Virus record (IMG/VR): IMGVR_UViG_3300009481_000010
Span: 90,329 to 154,328 of that record
Direction: 5' to 3' (one strand)
Source: a virus
DNA: 64,000 bases
The stretch's first letter is position 1. Each line of letters opens with the position of its first letter. Positions 1 to 10,194 of this stretch are shown piece by piece. Under the pieces are notes generated by a model. The model searched no databases. It was not told where the DNA came from and worked only from the letters and a program-made list of their open reading frames with translations. The translations under genes were made by a program, and so were the position numbers.

Positions 1-3000
1 AGCACCGCCGTTACCACTTAGGTCCATGATACCTGTACCACTAGCAATAACCTGATCCCAGCTAACTTCACCACTACCACCAAAGGCAGAGAACGGAGTA
101 CCAACCATAATGGTACCCTTATGGAAACTGATAGAGTAACCGAATAGGTCACCTGGGTAACCAGAGAAGTAAACATCCAGGTCTAGATAATCTCTACCGG
201 TCTGCTTCATAATCTCAGGAGCACCGCCACCGATACCAGCGTCCACATAAATTGTACCATCTACAGTACCACTCATACGCGGGAATGGACCCCAAGCAGG
301 AATGGTAGTATCACCAAAGTCTTCAACGGCATTCTTTATTGCTAAAGGATCTTTTGGATCTGGTAGTCTCACTACATCTGCTGGAAGATAGGTATCTTCA
401 TTATCTACAAACGCAGACGGCAGTTTTGGACTAGTATTAGAGAACCTATTTGTGTTACCAGCTAGGTTTGATACTGAATAGTACTTGGCTGGACTACCAC
501 GCTCTGGAGAACGTAGCTTAGCGGTCTCTTCAAACCTTCTCTCACCATCACCAGACGCTGGACTAGGTGGATACAGGCTTCTAATAAATCTCTGGTTCTC
601 ACTACTTGCATCGTTTCTGTAGTACGGGTTCTTACCCTGAATCATAGAAGAGTCAGAAATCAGAACGATCTTAGATCTGTTATTACCATTAAGGCCAGAA
701 GAGAAGCTTTCGATTTCTTCAGCAACTACAACCGGGCCATCTTCAATCCACTGACCGCCCTTAGCACAACCGTATGCACAATACTTATCGTTAAGAGTAA
801 GAATCGGACGAGAGTAACCTGGGATGGTAATCTCTTGTTCTGGGTTCTCCCAGTACACATAAGTGATGATATCCTCGATCCACTTCTGATAACATGTGGT
901 CTCAACGGCGGTACGTTCTACAATTGGTACTAGTACACCAGATACAGATAGGATACGACTGGTACGTGGAATATTCGCACCACCCATTTCGGATAGACTA
1001 ATGTTGTTATGAGTAGTTCTGAATTTGAATGGAAGCTCACTATCAGTAGCCTTAACGGTCATAGCCGTTGTCTCTACTGTGTAGGTAGCTGATTTTTGAA
1101 TAGAGAGACCAGCGGCACCAGTACTAGAGTTTTCATTTCTAGTTGCGTTCTGTAAGAAGAATGTAGAATCGAACTTGTCATCAATGTTTTCAGAAACATA
1201 GTTAATGTAGACTCTATAACCAGAACCTTCCTGAGCAGGAAATACGCCTGTACTTTCAGCATCGAGACGCCATCTTTGCTCTGGTACATTCCAGTAATTC
1301 TCCCAGATCTCGTCATTGTAATAAACAACGCGATTGGTTCTAGCACCCTTGTTAATTGGAATGTATCTATTACCGTTAAAGTCTATAGACTCAACAGTAG
1401 TGCTACAATAAGAACCACAGAAGTTACTGGAGCTATCCCAACCATAACCAAGATCACAACCAGTGAGAGCTTCTATACCACCAAGTTGCTGTCCACCTCG
1501 ATCAATATCATGCTTAGACTGAGATAGGTACTCACCTTCGCTATTAGAATACCAAGGCTTACTGTTAAGACCAAGCTCATCGCAAAGATAAGTAACATTA
1601 AATGCTCTCTCTTGTGAGTTATCATAAGTGATCACCAATTTCTTATTACCGGTCTTTAACCAGTTCTTTAGAAGAGTGACTTCAAATTCACTAGGCTTAC
1701 CTGTTGGGTTTGCGATCCATACAACGTTAGTATAAACATCAATTTCTTCACCGGGAATGTATGTAACATTCTCCGTATGTCCTTGACCGTAACTATCCAA
1801 AGCTTGTGTAACTGCTGATCCCGAGTATGCATCCTCAAAAGATGTACGGCCAGTCCAACCACCAATCTGAATAACTGACCCATTACCATTCTCACCACAA
1901 TCTATCATGATAAGATTATTGATGAAGTAGATGTTCTGGTCATTGTTAGAAGTAGCCTTGTTTGTGTAACCCAGGTTATCTTCGTCTTCAAATGTAGGGT
2001 CAGCCATTAGGTATACAACGGAGCCTGTATCAGTATCCGTATCTTCATCATAGTACAGTTCTTCGGTGATAACATCAGAAATGTTAGACACTTTTCTGGT
2101 GTCCTGTACTGGTGGAAGAAAGAAGCTATCTCCAGTAGCCTGTAGGATAGGATCTCTACCATTGATACCACTTGGATCAAAGAATGTACCAGCATCGAAA
2201 GATGTAAAGATACCACTTGGATCTCCGCTTGGATATCCTTCAGGATCTGCTATTAGGAAGAAGCCTACTTGATCAGTAATATTCGGTTCATCAAAGTCAA
2301 GATACGTACTGTAAATAGTTTCACAAACCTCCTCGTATACAGGGGTAATAAACTGGTTGTAACCACTGGTAGCAGGAATGATATAGCTTGATGGTGGAAT
2401 ATGCTCAGCCGCCGTTAGAATAGGAGTAGGCTGATAGCTAGGTCTGTTAATTGGAGCACTTGGTGGTGCATCACATGTATCAGAAGGATTACTTGCTCCG
2501 AACATACGAGGCCAGTTTTCCTTGTACTTAACAATAAACACCTTGTTACCAACCGTCTTAGTACATTCCTTATTCCACTGAGCACGAAGGTCGCCGTCAT
2601 GCTTCAGAGGCATTTCACAGCGACTGTTAATGTTGTCGCATGGGGAAGATGAGTTGAAAGTTTCCTTGTTGTAAGTTGATAAATCAATACGAATATCAGC
2701 AACACCGTTAGCAAATATAGATCCAGTATTCACATAAGTAGTATTACTGTATGCTGGTCTAAACGCCCTAACAACATTGTACTTATCTGCATCCACATCT
2801 GCGGTTGTCAACGGAGCCGGTAGAGACTCATACTTAGTACGGGCTGGGTGTAGACGCATTCTGGAATCAAGCTTCTCAAGAATCGTGTTAACGATATCAT
2901 TGGAGTCTTTGTAGATACCACCGTCTTCCCAGGTTGGGTCATTACCAACAAGCACAAGTGTACGGTCTCCTAGAGACATCCAGTCTTTGATGTTATCAAT

Positions 3001-6000
3001 AACCTCGTCAGAAGACGCATCTAGTTCTGGGGTAATAATGAACGCAAGACCAGCGTGCTGAGGAATATCAAGAGCCTCGAATTCCATTCTGGTGAAGTCA
3101 ATATTATCAGGGGCGAAGTACAGACCCATCTGGTCATAGTATCCCTGCCCTACAAGATCTGGGTTAGCAGTTCTGTCAAGGTTACCGAACTTGTAGTATT
3201 CAACCGCACCGCTATGTGGGTAATACTTACGAGATTCGAATACACGTACCGCTCCCGCATTGGTATAAGAGGCCCATGTATCATAGCCCTTAAACCATAC
3301 GTTTGTGTCATCGTACTTGTTGAATGAGTCAGTAGGAGCACCGAACGCAACAGTATCGCCGTCCTCAGAAACCGCCGTACTAAATCCAATTCTAGATGAA
3401 CCAGCGTATTCATCTGGGATAAACTTCCAGGTTCCCACATAAGGAATGTTTCCATACCCGTATGAGTAAATGGACTGGTAAGGCTCAATAATACCTGCAT
3501 TACCCCAGTACAGTTCATCTGTTCTAAAGAAGAACTTATCTGAAGTAGATAGCTCGTGGTAGACCTGTCTCTGTGCAACATTAGCACCTGAGTCAGCTAC
3601 AAGCTGGTTATAACGGGCCAGTCTATCTGTTTTGCTTCTGTAAGTTAACCATGATTTCAGACCATTGTACATTCTAGTGGTTTCGGAAGTGTTCTTCTCG
3701 AAGACTTCGAATGGAGTAGAAGAATACGGCGACCCAATAGCTAGAACTTCACCATCCTGGCTGATAGATACAGAGTGACCAAATCGGTCATTGTGCTGTA
3801 CTCCATAACCGGCATAGTGTTGCTCAGCACCGTCATTAGTATAGCCAGCACTAACCAATCTTTCACTACCAGATTTAATCTCTTGAACAAGGTTCCAATT
3901 ACCAGATTCTTTTTCGAACACATATGCTCTACCACCGGAAGGGGCAGGAATCTGGAATTGGTATGCGTTACTATTAGCCCACTGCTGACCAATACCAGAG
4001 GTAATGTAGAACAGAGCGTCGTTAGTCTGTAGATTACCAGTAGTTAGAGTTTGGTTTAGTAGATTAACAGTTGATGCACCCCATGATTCAGATGGAGCAC
4101 TAATCTGGTTGATGTACCCACTCTGAGCAGACAAATCAGTAGGATTTATAACCCCGCTATCGTATGCATATGTCTCATAGAAGTTCTTTAGTCTATCAAC
4201 AACAGGGGAGAACGCCGCAGTATTCTTGGTAGACGGAGAGTTGTCCGTAAAGATACCAATGATAGGCGGAATATTACTGTGAGGCTTAGCTGTGTTCCTG
4301 GTAATGGAACTAAGGAATGCACCCTCAACACCACTAGCCATTTCATTTTCAATTTCTGCTTCACTGATCTCAGCTTTAAGATCGATATCATCCAGTCTGT
4401 TAATGTATACGTGATGGAACCAATCAAACTCACTTTCAATAAGCGGAGTTGTTTGGTCACTGAATACAAGCTGACAAACTATCAAATTGATATCAAGTCT
4501 AGGCTGGAACTCACTAGCACCTGCATTCCACGGAGCAGAGAAGTATCTGTATAGAACATCGTACTTATTAGCGGTGTTTGCGATGTTACCGATTGCAGCT
4601 TCATCATATGTGAATTTATCAGTAAACACAACCATTGTAACCGGGATACCAGAAGATGTGATTTCTTCAAAGTCTCTGTTCCAGCTAGCACCTGGGGCAC
4701 CGACAACGATTACTTCGTTACCACTGTTAGCAACATCGATAGAGTGACCGAACTCACGGCCCTCCATACCTACATTCCACCTATACCCGGAAACACAGAA
4801 CTCTGGATTACCGGTATCTGGGTAGCAAATTAGATTAGCAATAGTCGCACTTGAGAAGTCACGGCGATATCCACTTGGTAGCAATAGCTGTTCTTCAAAT
4901 GCCCATGCGGCCTGCTCACCAGGAATATCAGCACCACGGCGGTATAGGAACACAGAACCGGCATTATTGATAGCTTCACCAGAACTATCTGGGATAGTTA
5001 GGAACGGAGCACCAACGGCCATTAGGTCGCCTCTTACGGCGACTGCCTTACCATACTTGTCTCCAGCGTTTCTGCCGGATGGCTCCATTGTAATAGGGGC
5101 ATCTGCAACCTGCTTAACAGGATCGTATGTCACGTCATTAGTGATACCATACTCCCACTCTTCAAAGTCGTTAGGCACCCTGATAGACTCGGTATCGCCG
5201 GTCTTAATGGTCATGGTTGCCCAGTACGGAGAGTGCGGTAGTAGCTCGGTGTATTTTCTGATACCGTAGTAGTTACCACTGTAGCCAGCAAGACCGTTGG
5301 TATATGTGGTCTCCCCACGAATAACCCCACCGTCATTACAGGTCTCTGGTCTCCATACAGTATCGTCTGTTACGATTTCAGGATCAGTTGCCTTGTCTGG
5401 ACTATCGCCGTCACAAGAACCGTAGCCAATAGTATCTACACCACGAATCTCGTCACTGGCTGCAAGCTTAGCGTAATCGTTATCGGTTAGATCGATAGTT
5501 GAACCGTAGTTGTTGTTGAACCACCTGAAGTAATCAGAGCCAACACCGGCCTCACCATAGTTCGCAGCGTATAGATTAACCTGACCACTAGACAGTACGC
5601 TCTCAATGTTATCGCCGTACAATGTTAGGTTGATGTTCTTAGACACAAACTGTTCGTCGTTTGTGATACTTAGGTTCATAGAACCGTTGTTGTATCTTGA
5701 GAATAGGGCATTCGTACCGATAGCACGCAGGTTCAGGCTCTTGTTATCAGAGCCAGCCTGCGGAATGTTATTCAATAGGAAGATCGGCATGTTAGAATAC
5801 AGGCCCTCTGTGCCAATGTCTGATGCATGTGTGAACATATTCAGTAAACCTGCATCTGGCAGATTACCTGAATCGCTACTCATGGCGGTCAACGCCATAC
5901 CTAGATTGTTACCGCTTGCAGAGGTTAATACGCCTTTACCAAATGTGTGTAGGTTGACAGTTCCACTAGATACTGTAAATACCGAATCGTTACCATCGAT

Positions 6001-9000
6001 GTGAAGGTTCACTCCACTGATAGTAAGAACTTCTCTGTTCTCAGTGAACAAGTTTAGTTCATCAGGAATGATGACCGCACCGCTAGTGGTTAGGTTAAAA
6101 CCAGATATATTGATGTCAAGCGGGCCGATTGTATACAGGTTTACGTTACCACTGGAGGTTTCCCAAGTGTTACGTATGAACATGTTTAGATTCTCGTCAA
6201 CGACGAATCCACCGCTGGTTGAAATGTTAACCTGGTCGTTATCAGACTGCTTGCTCACATAAGCGTTATCCATACGAACATGGGCCGCGTGAATGTCAAG
6301 TCTGGATTCAAATCCGTTACCGGATGGGTATGCAAGGTCATACTGTAGGAACATATCATCCACATCCTGAGAGAAGTATTTCTCACTAAACTCAGAGAGA
6401 CGTGGTTCAGATGGGAACATCGCCCACTGTTCAGACTCATCGCAGATACTATCGTAGGTGAACTTACTATCTACTCTTGTGATACAAGAGGATGGCTCAA
6501 GATAATGAATCTCACGGTTGATCAAACCCCAGTTAGGTTCATCAGGAGTCCAGTATGGATCTTTGTTCTTAGTGTATAGAGACACGATAAGGCGAGGACC
6601 AATATCGCCGTTAGGCCATACGATGTTACCACTTGCCTTGTGTTCAAGAATTGTTTCAACTACAAGGGCGTCTTCTGCAAACTTGTATCCACGAGGAAGG
6701 TCTTTAGTTATACGGCGAAGTGTAGAATAGAACGGAGCCTGAGTATCTGATAGGTTGAAGCGTAGGAAGTCATTTTCTACCTGTGTATGGTACGCTACTC
6801 CGCTATCCACGTTACTTGGCATAGCCAGGTCTGCATTAGTGATATAAGCAGTACCGTCATGCACAAGGTGAAAGTTGATTAGATCTCGGCCAGTTCTCTT
6901 ACTGATAATATCAAAGGAACTATCAAACTCACAGAACTTGAATGCTCCGATAGTCCAGTCAAGACGAGTATCTTCGTCTACGTTCTGCCAGATCTTGTAA
7001 GCGTCATTAGTGTAGCTCTCACCAGAGTCCCACCAGAATACTCTATTGTTACCAAGATATGTTTCGGCGTCTACCTGCTGAAGTGTCTTATCCGCTCCAC
7101 TCGGGGTAATGTTTGCTCTTTCTGAAATACCGATCTCAGACACGAACATGTTGAAACCTACACCAGAGCCAGGGGAATGACCTACTACGAAGTCACTATC
7201 CTGTACGTTCATGGTGAACGGAGCACCGCTGTCTCGTAATACGTTCCAGTTAGGCTCAAACTCGTTGTCTGTGTATAGGTGAAGACCACCAGAGTACGAT
7301 AGGATAACACTTAGAGGGAACTGGTAATTAGAATAATGGGTGGAGTCCTGAACGGTATGCACAGTACCGGCAGTGTCTCTAGCGATCCCTCGTAGGTAGC
7401 CACTAGCATAATGAAGGGCGAACTCAAGATTATTAGCGGCGTCCCACTTGGAGAACAAACACCCACTGTTCCAAAGATTGTATCCAACTCCAGACACATT
7501 CACATCTGGGCTGAATCTAATATGTGTAGCAAAGGTACCACTGGTACCAATATCACCAAAGTTAATGTATGACTGATGTCCCCTTAGACGTACAAAGTTC
7601 TTGGAGGCATCCGCAATCTGACCATACAGACTATCGCCGGTAAAGTTACTACCGCCGTTTGATAGGGCTGTCCAGTCAATAGTTTTGTAGTCGCTGCTCC
7701 ACCCTGACATCTCATTAGAGAATACGTCGTTGTTCTGGAATCTCCAACCAAGGTTCTTGAATCTGTACGGAGACAGGCTTGTAGTAATGTAACCACTTAA
7801 GGAACCAACATTAGGTCTTACAGTTAGATCGCTCTCTCCTTCAAAATTGTATGATCCAGACATAAACGGGGAATCAGCAGTACTGAACTGGAACGAGAAA
7901 TCGAACTGATCAGGATCGAACGGCCCAGTATTAACGCCGTCCATACCTCTCCAACGTCTGGAGTAATTGGTTTTAATAGAGGTTGGCGTTGTGTACGCAT
8001 GGGGTATATTTTCAATTGTAGATAACGGAGCGAAGTCCGGGCCAGCGTTGATAATGTCGTCACCAGACCCCCTTGTTGTAGGGAAGATCTTAACGGCGTC
8101 ATTGTCATCAGGACTGGTAACCTTACGGATACTCTCACCACCCTCAGTTAACATGTTGAATGCATTCTGAGGCTTGTATCTTACAAGTAGTTCAACCTTA
8201 GCGATACTTGCACCGGATGGAATTGGGTAGATATCCAGGTACAGCTTCTCAAACATTGGGCTTAGACTATAGTCACGGGATGTACCCACATCTACGGTGT
8301 CATCATAAACCTGTAGGGGAATCTCGTACCATTCAAATCCAAGGCCAGATACCAATGGAATAGTAGTCAATAGGTAATGGTCACCACCTGGGTTACCACT
8401 AGATAGAGCATAGTCATCATCTGAGGAAAGGGCATCGCCCCCAAGTAGTTCAAGATTACCTGCGAACCCTGAGCTAACAGGGTGCGTACCTGAACCACCA
8501 GCAGGATTCTGTAGGAATCCGCCACTAGCAGAAGTGATATTCAAAAGTTTGTCGTCAGAGTAACCAACTACATCAAGGTAGTAGTCACGAGAACCAACGG
8601 CCTTCTTAGCAAGTACACGTAGCTTCACACACTCCACGTCGAAATAGTGATCACTCATAGAGTCTACGTTCTTGTTCTCGCGGTTGAATGCACCGTCTGA
8701 AATACAATTCGCAGAAGATCCATCAAAGCTTGAGTCAAACGCCCCTGGAGTAATCTCAAACAGATTATTAGGATTGCTACCATGAGTCATCTTCAGAGTA
8801 AGTTTACCGGAGTCTGTAATAGTAGTAGACTGAAGAGTAATGAATGTGTCTTTACCGGTATCCTTCAGGTTTTGAATCAACCTCTTGGAACCGGTCTCTG
8901 TCTCATTAGTGAACGTAGAATCAGCTACCCATACACTGTCAATGTCTGGCCATATTATAGTGCTGAAGTCTGTTGTTGGAACCAGAGACGGTAGTAGAGT

Positions 9001-10194
9001 TCTCTCAATTCTATTACCAGTTGCCCTTACGGCGGAATAGATGTTTAGGGCATTATCAATACGTGGACCGATACCACCGCTGTTGCAAATTTCAATAGCG
9101 GAGATTTTCAGAGCATGTGTTGGGTTTAGGAACTGTTGATCGTAATCAGACAGACTCGCACCCGCAAACGCCATATGGTCATCACCACTAGCGTATGGAT
9201 CATGTGATAGATTATTCTCTTCGAAGCCAGCACTGAAACCGCCGTCAAAAGCATCATCAAGTGCCTCAGCGATAACATTGAATCTAAGTGTATACCCGCT
9301 ACCCTCCTGCATAAGAGGATATTCAGGATCTCCACCGTGGTAAGCCAGGATGTTATTAGTCTTGGCATTTACTGAGTAAGTGGTAAAGTTCACATAGTCT
9401 GGATCGTAGAAGTCCGCATCACCACGTAGAACGATAGCGTCATACTCTACAATCAGAGTACCAGACGGATCTTCCAGCATGATACCGGAGATAGTGTACT
9501 TAGGCGGCGTTCCTACTTCTGAGTTAGCCATAGGGGCAGCAGTACGAATACGCAGCCTGGTTTCATCAGGGCTGTAGATAGGGGCTGTTACTTCACACTT
9601 GTACTGCCACTCACCTATTGTATGAACGGCTGAAGGATGGATGTAACTAGATTTATCGTCAGCAAGACGAACACTAGCACTATTCTTATCATCGTAGTCA
9701 CCCGTGAATACACCCTCATCAATGAAATCATAGAGTCCACTAGTCTCATTATGAGGACCGACAAAATGATCAAACTGAGCATCAATAGTCTTATCACCGA
9801 TTGGATATAGCTTCTGAGCACATTCATAATCACCGAAGTCTCCTGACAGTTTATCTACGTAAGATAGACTGGTACTTAGGGAGGTGTCAATATTAACGTG
9901 CGGAGCGTAGATCGCAGTTAATCCAGGGTCTAGATCAAGATTTAGGGAGATACTAGACATAAGGACTCCGTTAACGCTTAGCTTCGGACTTGAGCTAACG
10001 TTTAGTCCTACAGAACAAGACATTGTTCTGACTCTAGTTGCGGTTATTGCAGCATCGAACGATGGGTCAACTGACACCTTCATATTAGCAGGATCAGCGA
10101 CCAGCCTTGTATCTACATCAAAGCTGGGACTGATACTGATTGAAAGTGGTTTGACACATAGACATTCAATTGATGCTGTGTAATCGTTACTCAT
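1..10194 (-). CDS. Giant FG-GAP/adhesin virion protein, 3' end outside window
   Basis: The frame stays open from the ATG at 10194 to the left edge, giving at least 3,398 residues. The ATG shares its A with the tape measure stop (TAATG), so translation is probably coupled. The N-terminal third is beta-rich and includes a LamG-like stretch near residues 890-1000. At least five FG-GAP-type repeats are visible, for example DKYGKAVAVRGDLMAVGAP (about 1710), EFGHSIDVANSGNEVIVVGAP (about 1815), RFGHSVSISQDGEVLAIGSP (about 2140), GFSTAVSEDGDTVAFGAP (about 2275), and one near nt 130. Between them lie segments resembling von Willebrand or amidotransferase-like folds, such as LKNWLKTGNKKLVITYDN. Its place after the tape measure suggests a tail-tip or central fibre protein that binds the host. 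Function is inferred from position and repeats. Confidence 0.85.
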   Translation of the reverse strand, partial: MSNDYTASIECLCVKPLSISISPSFDVDTRLVADPANMKVSVDPSFDAAITATRVRTMSCSVGLNVSSSPKLSVNGVLMSSISLNLDLDPGLTAIYAPHVNIDTSLSTSLSYVDKLSGDFGDYECAQKLYPIGDKTIDAQFDHFVGPHNETSGLYDFIDEGVFTGDYDDKNSASVRLADDKSSYIHPSAVHTIGEWQYKCEVTAPIYSPDETRLRIRTAAPMANSEVGTPPKYTISGIMLEDPSGTLIVEYDAIVLRGDADFYDPDYVNFTTYSVNAKTNNILAYHGGDPEYPLMQEGSGYTLRFNVIAEALDDAFDGGFSAGFEENNLSHDPYASGDDHMAFAGASLSDYDQQFLNPTHALKISAIEICNSGGIGPRIDNALNIYSAVRATGNRIERTLLPSLVPTTDFSTIIWPDIDSVWVADSTFTNETETGSKRLIQNLKDTGKDTFITLQSTTITDSGKLTLKMTHGSNPNNLFEITPGAFDSSFDGSSANCISDGAFNRENKNVDSMSDHYFDVECVKLRVLAKKAVGSRDYYLDVVGYSDDKLLNITSASGGFLQNPAGGSGTHPVSSGFAGNLELLGGDALSSDDDYALSSGNPGGDHYLLTTIPLVSGLGFEWYEIPLQVYDDTVDVGTSRDYSLSPMFEKLYLDIYPIPSGASIAKVELLVRYKPQNAFNMLTEGGESIRKVTSPDDNDAVKIFPTTRGSGDDIINAGPDFAPLSTIENIPHAYTTPTSIKTNYSRRWRGMDGVNTGPFDPDQFDFSFQFSTADSPFMSGSYNFEGESDLTVRPNVGSLSGYITTSLSPYRFKNLGWRFQNNDVFSNEMSGWSSDYKTIDWTALSNGGSNFTGDSLYGQIADASKNFVRLRGHQSYINFGDIGTSGTFATHIRFSPDVNVSGVGYNLWNSGCLFSKWDAANNLEFALHYASGYLRGIARDTAGTVHTVQDSTHYSNYQFPLSVILSYSGGLHLYTDNEFEPNWNVLRDSGAPFTMNVQDSDFVVGHSPGSGVGFNMFVSEIGISERANITPSGADKTLQQVDAETYLGNNRVFWWDSGESYTNDAYKIWQNVDEDTRLDWTIGAFKFCEFDSSFDIISKRTGRDLINFHLVHDGTAYITNADLAMPSNVDSGVAYHTQVENDFLRFNLSDTQAPFYSTLRRITKDLPRGYKFAEDALVVETILEHKASGNIVWPNGDIGPRLIVSLYTKNKDPYWTPDEPNWGLINREIHYLEPSSCITRVDSKFTYDSICDESEQWAMFPSEPRLSEFSEKYFSQDVDDMFLQYDLAYPSGNGFESRLDIHAAHVRMDNAYVSKQSDNDQVNISTSGGFVVDENLNMFIRNTWETSSGNVNLYTIGPLDINISGFNLTTSGAVIIPDELNLFTENREVLTISGVNLHIDGNDSVFTVSSGTVNLHTFGKGVLTSASGNNLGMALTAMSSDSGNLPDAGLLNMFTHASDIGTEGLYSNMPIFLLNNIPQAGSDNKSLNLRAIGTNALFSRYNNGSMNLSITNDEQFVSKNINLTLYGDNIESVLSSGQVNLYAANYGEAGVGSDYFRWFNNNYGSTIDLTDNDYAKLAASDEIRGVDTIGYGSCDGDSPDKATDPEIVTDDTVWRPETCNDGGVIRGETTYTNGLAGYSGNYYGIRKYTELLPHSPYWATMTIKTGDTESIRVPNDFEEWEYGITNDVTYDPVKQVADAPITMEPSGRNAGDKYGKAVAVRGDLMAVGAPFLTIPDSSGEAINNAGSVFLYRRGADIPGEQAAWAFEEQLLLPSGYRRDFSSATIANLICYPDTGNPEFCVSGYRWNVGMEGREFGHSIDVANSGNEVIVVGAPGASWNRDFEEITSSGIPVTMVVFTDKFTYDEAAIGNIANTANKYDVLYRYFSAPWNAGASEFQPRLDINLIVCQLVFSDQTTPLIESEFDWFHHVYINRLDDIDLKAEISEAEIENEMASGVEGAFLSSITRNTAKPHSNIPPIIGIFTDNSPSTKNTAAFSPVVDRLKNFYETYAYDSGVINPTDLSAQSGYINQISAPSESWGASTVNLLNQTLTTGNLQTNDALFYITSGIGQQWANSNAYQFQIPAPSGGRAYVFEKESGNWNLVQEIKSGSERLVSAGYTNDGAEQHYAGYGVQHNDRFGHSVSISQDGEVLAIGSPYSSTPFEVFEKNTSETTRMYNGLKSWLTYRSKTDRLARYNQLVADSGANVAQRQVYHELSTSDKFFFRTDELYWGNAGIIEPYQSIYSYGYGNIPYVGTWKFIPDEYAGSSRIGFSTAVSEDGDTVAFGAPTDSFNKYDDTNVWFKGYDTWASYTNAGAVRVFESRKYYPHSGAVEYYKFGNLDRTANPDLVGQGYYDQMGLYFAPDNIDFTRMEFEALDIPQHAGLAFIITPELDASSDEVIDNIKDWMSLGDRTLVLVGNDPTWEDGGIYKDSNDIVNTILEKLDSRMRLHPARTKYESLPAPLTTADVDADKYNVVRAFRPAYSNTTYVNTGSIFANGVADIRIDLSTYNKETFNSSSPCDNINSRCEMPLKHDGDLRAQWNKECTKTVGNKVFIVKYKENWPRMFGASNPSDTCDAPPSAPINRPSYQPTPILTAAEHIPPSSYIIPATSGYNQFITPVYEEVCETIYSTYLDFDEPNITDQVGFFLIADPEGYPSGDPSGIFTSFDAGTFFDPSGINGRDPILQATGDSFFLPPVQDTRKVSNISDVITEELYYDEDTDTDTGSVVYLMADPTFEDEDNLGYTNKATSNNDQNIYFINNLIMIDCGENGNGSVIQIGGWTGRTSFEDAYSGSAVTQALDSYGQGHTENVTYIPGEEIDVYTNVVWIANPTGKPSEFEVTLLKNWLKTGNKKLVITYDNSQERAFNVTYLCDELGLNSKPWYSNSEGEYLSQSKHDIDRGGQQLGGIEALTGCDLGYGWDSSSNFCGSYCSTTVESIDFNGNRYIPINKGARTNRVVYYNDEIWENYWNVPEQRWRLDAESTGVFPAQEGSGYRVYINYVSENIDDKFDSTFFLQNATRNENSSTGAAGLSIQKSATYTVETTAMTVKATDSELPFKFRTTHNNISLSEMGGANIPRTSRILSVSGVLVPIVERTAVETTCYQKWIEDIITYVYWENPEQEITIPGYSRPILTLNDKYCAYGCAKGGQWIEDGPVVVAEEIESFSSGLNGNNRSKIVLISDSSMIQGKNPYYRNDASSENQRFIRSLYPPSPASGDGERRFEETAKLRSPERGSPAKYYSVSNLAGNTNRFSNTSPKLPSAFVDNEDTYLPADVVRLPDPKDPLAIKNAVEDFGDTTIPAWGPFPRMSGTVDGTIYVDAGIGGGAPEIMKQTGRDYLDLDVYFSGYPGDLFGYSISFHKGTIMVGTPFSAFGGSGEVSWDQVIASGTGIMDLSGNGGA

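Noticed and set aside
1-10192. Gene-poor region or many small genes on both strands
   Set aside because: A single minus-strand frame is open throughout; the small frames overlapping it are shadows with unnatural composition.
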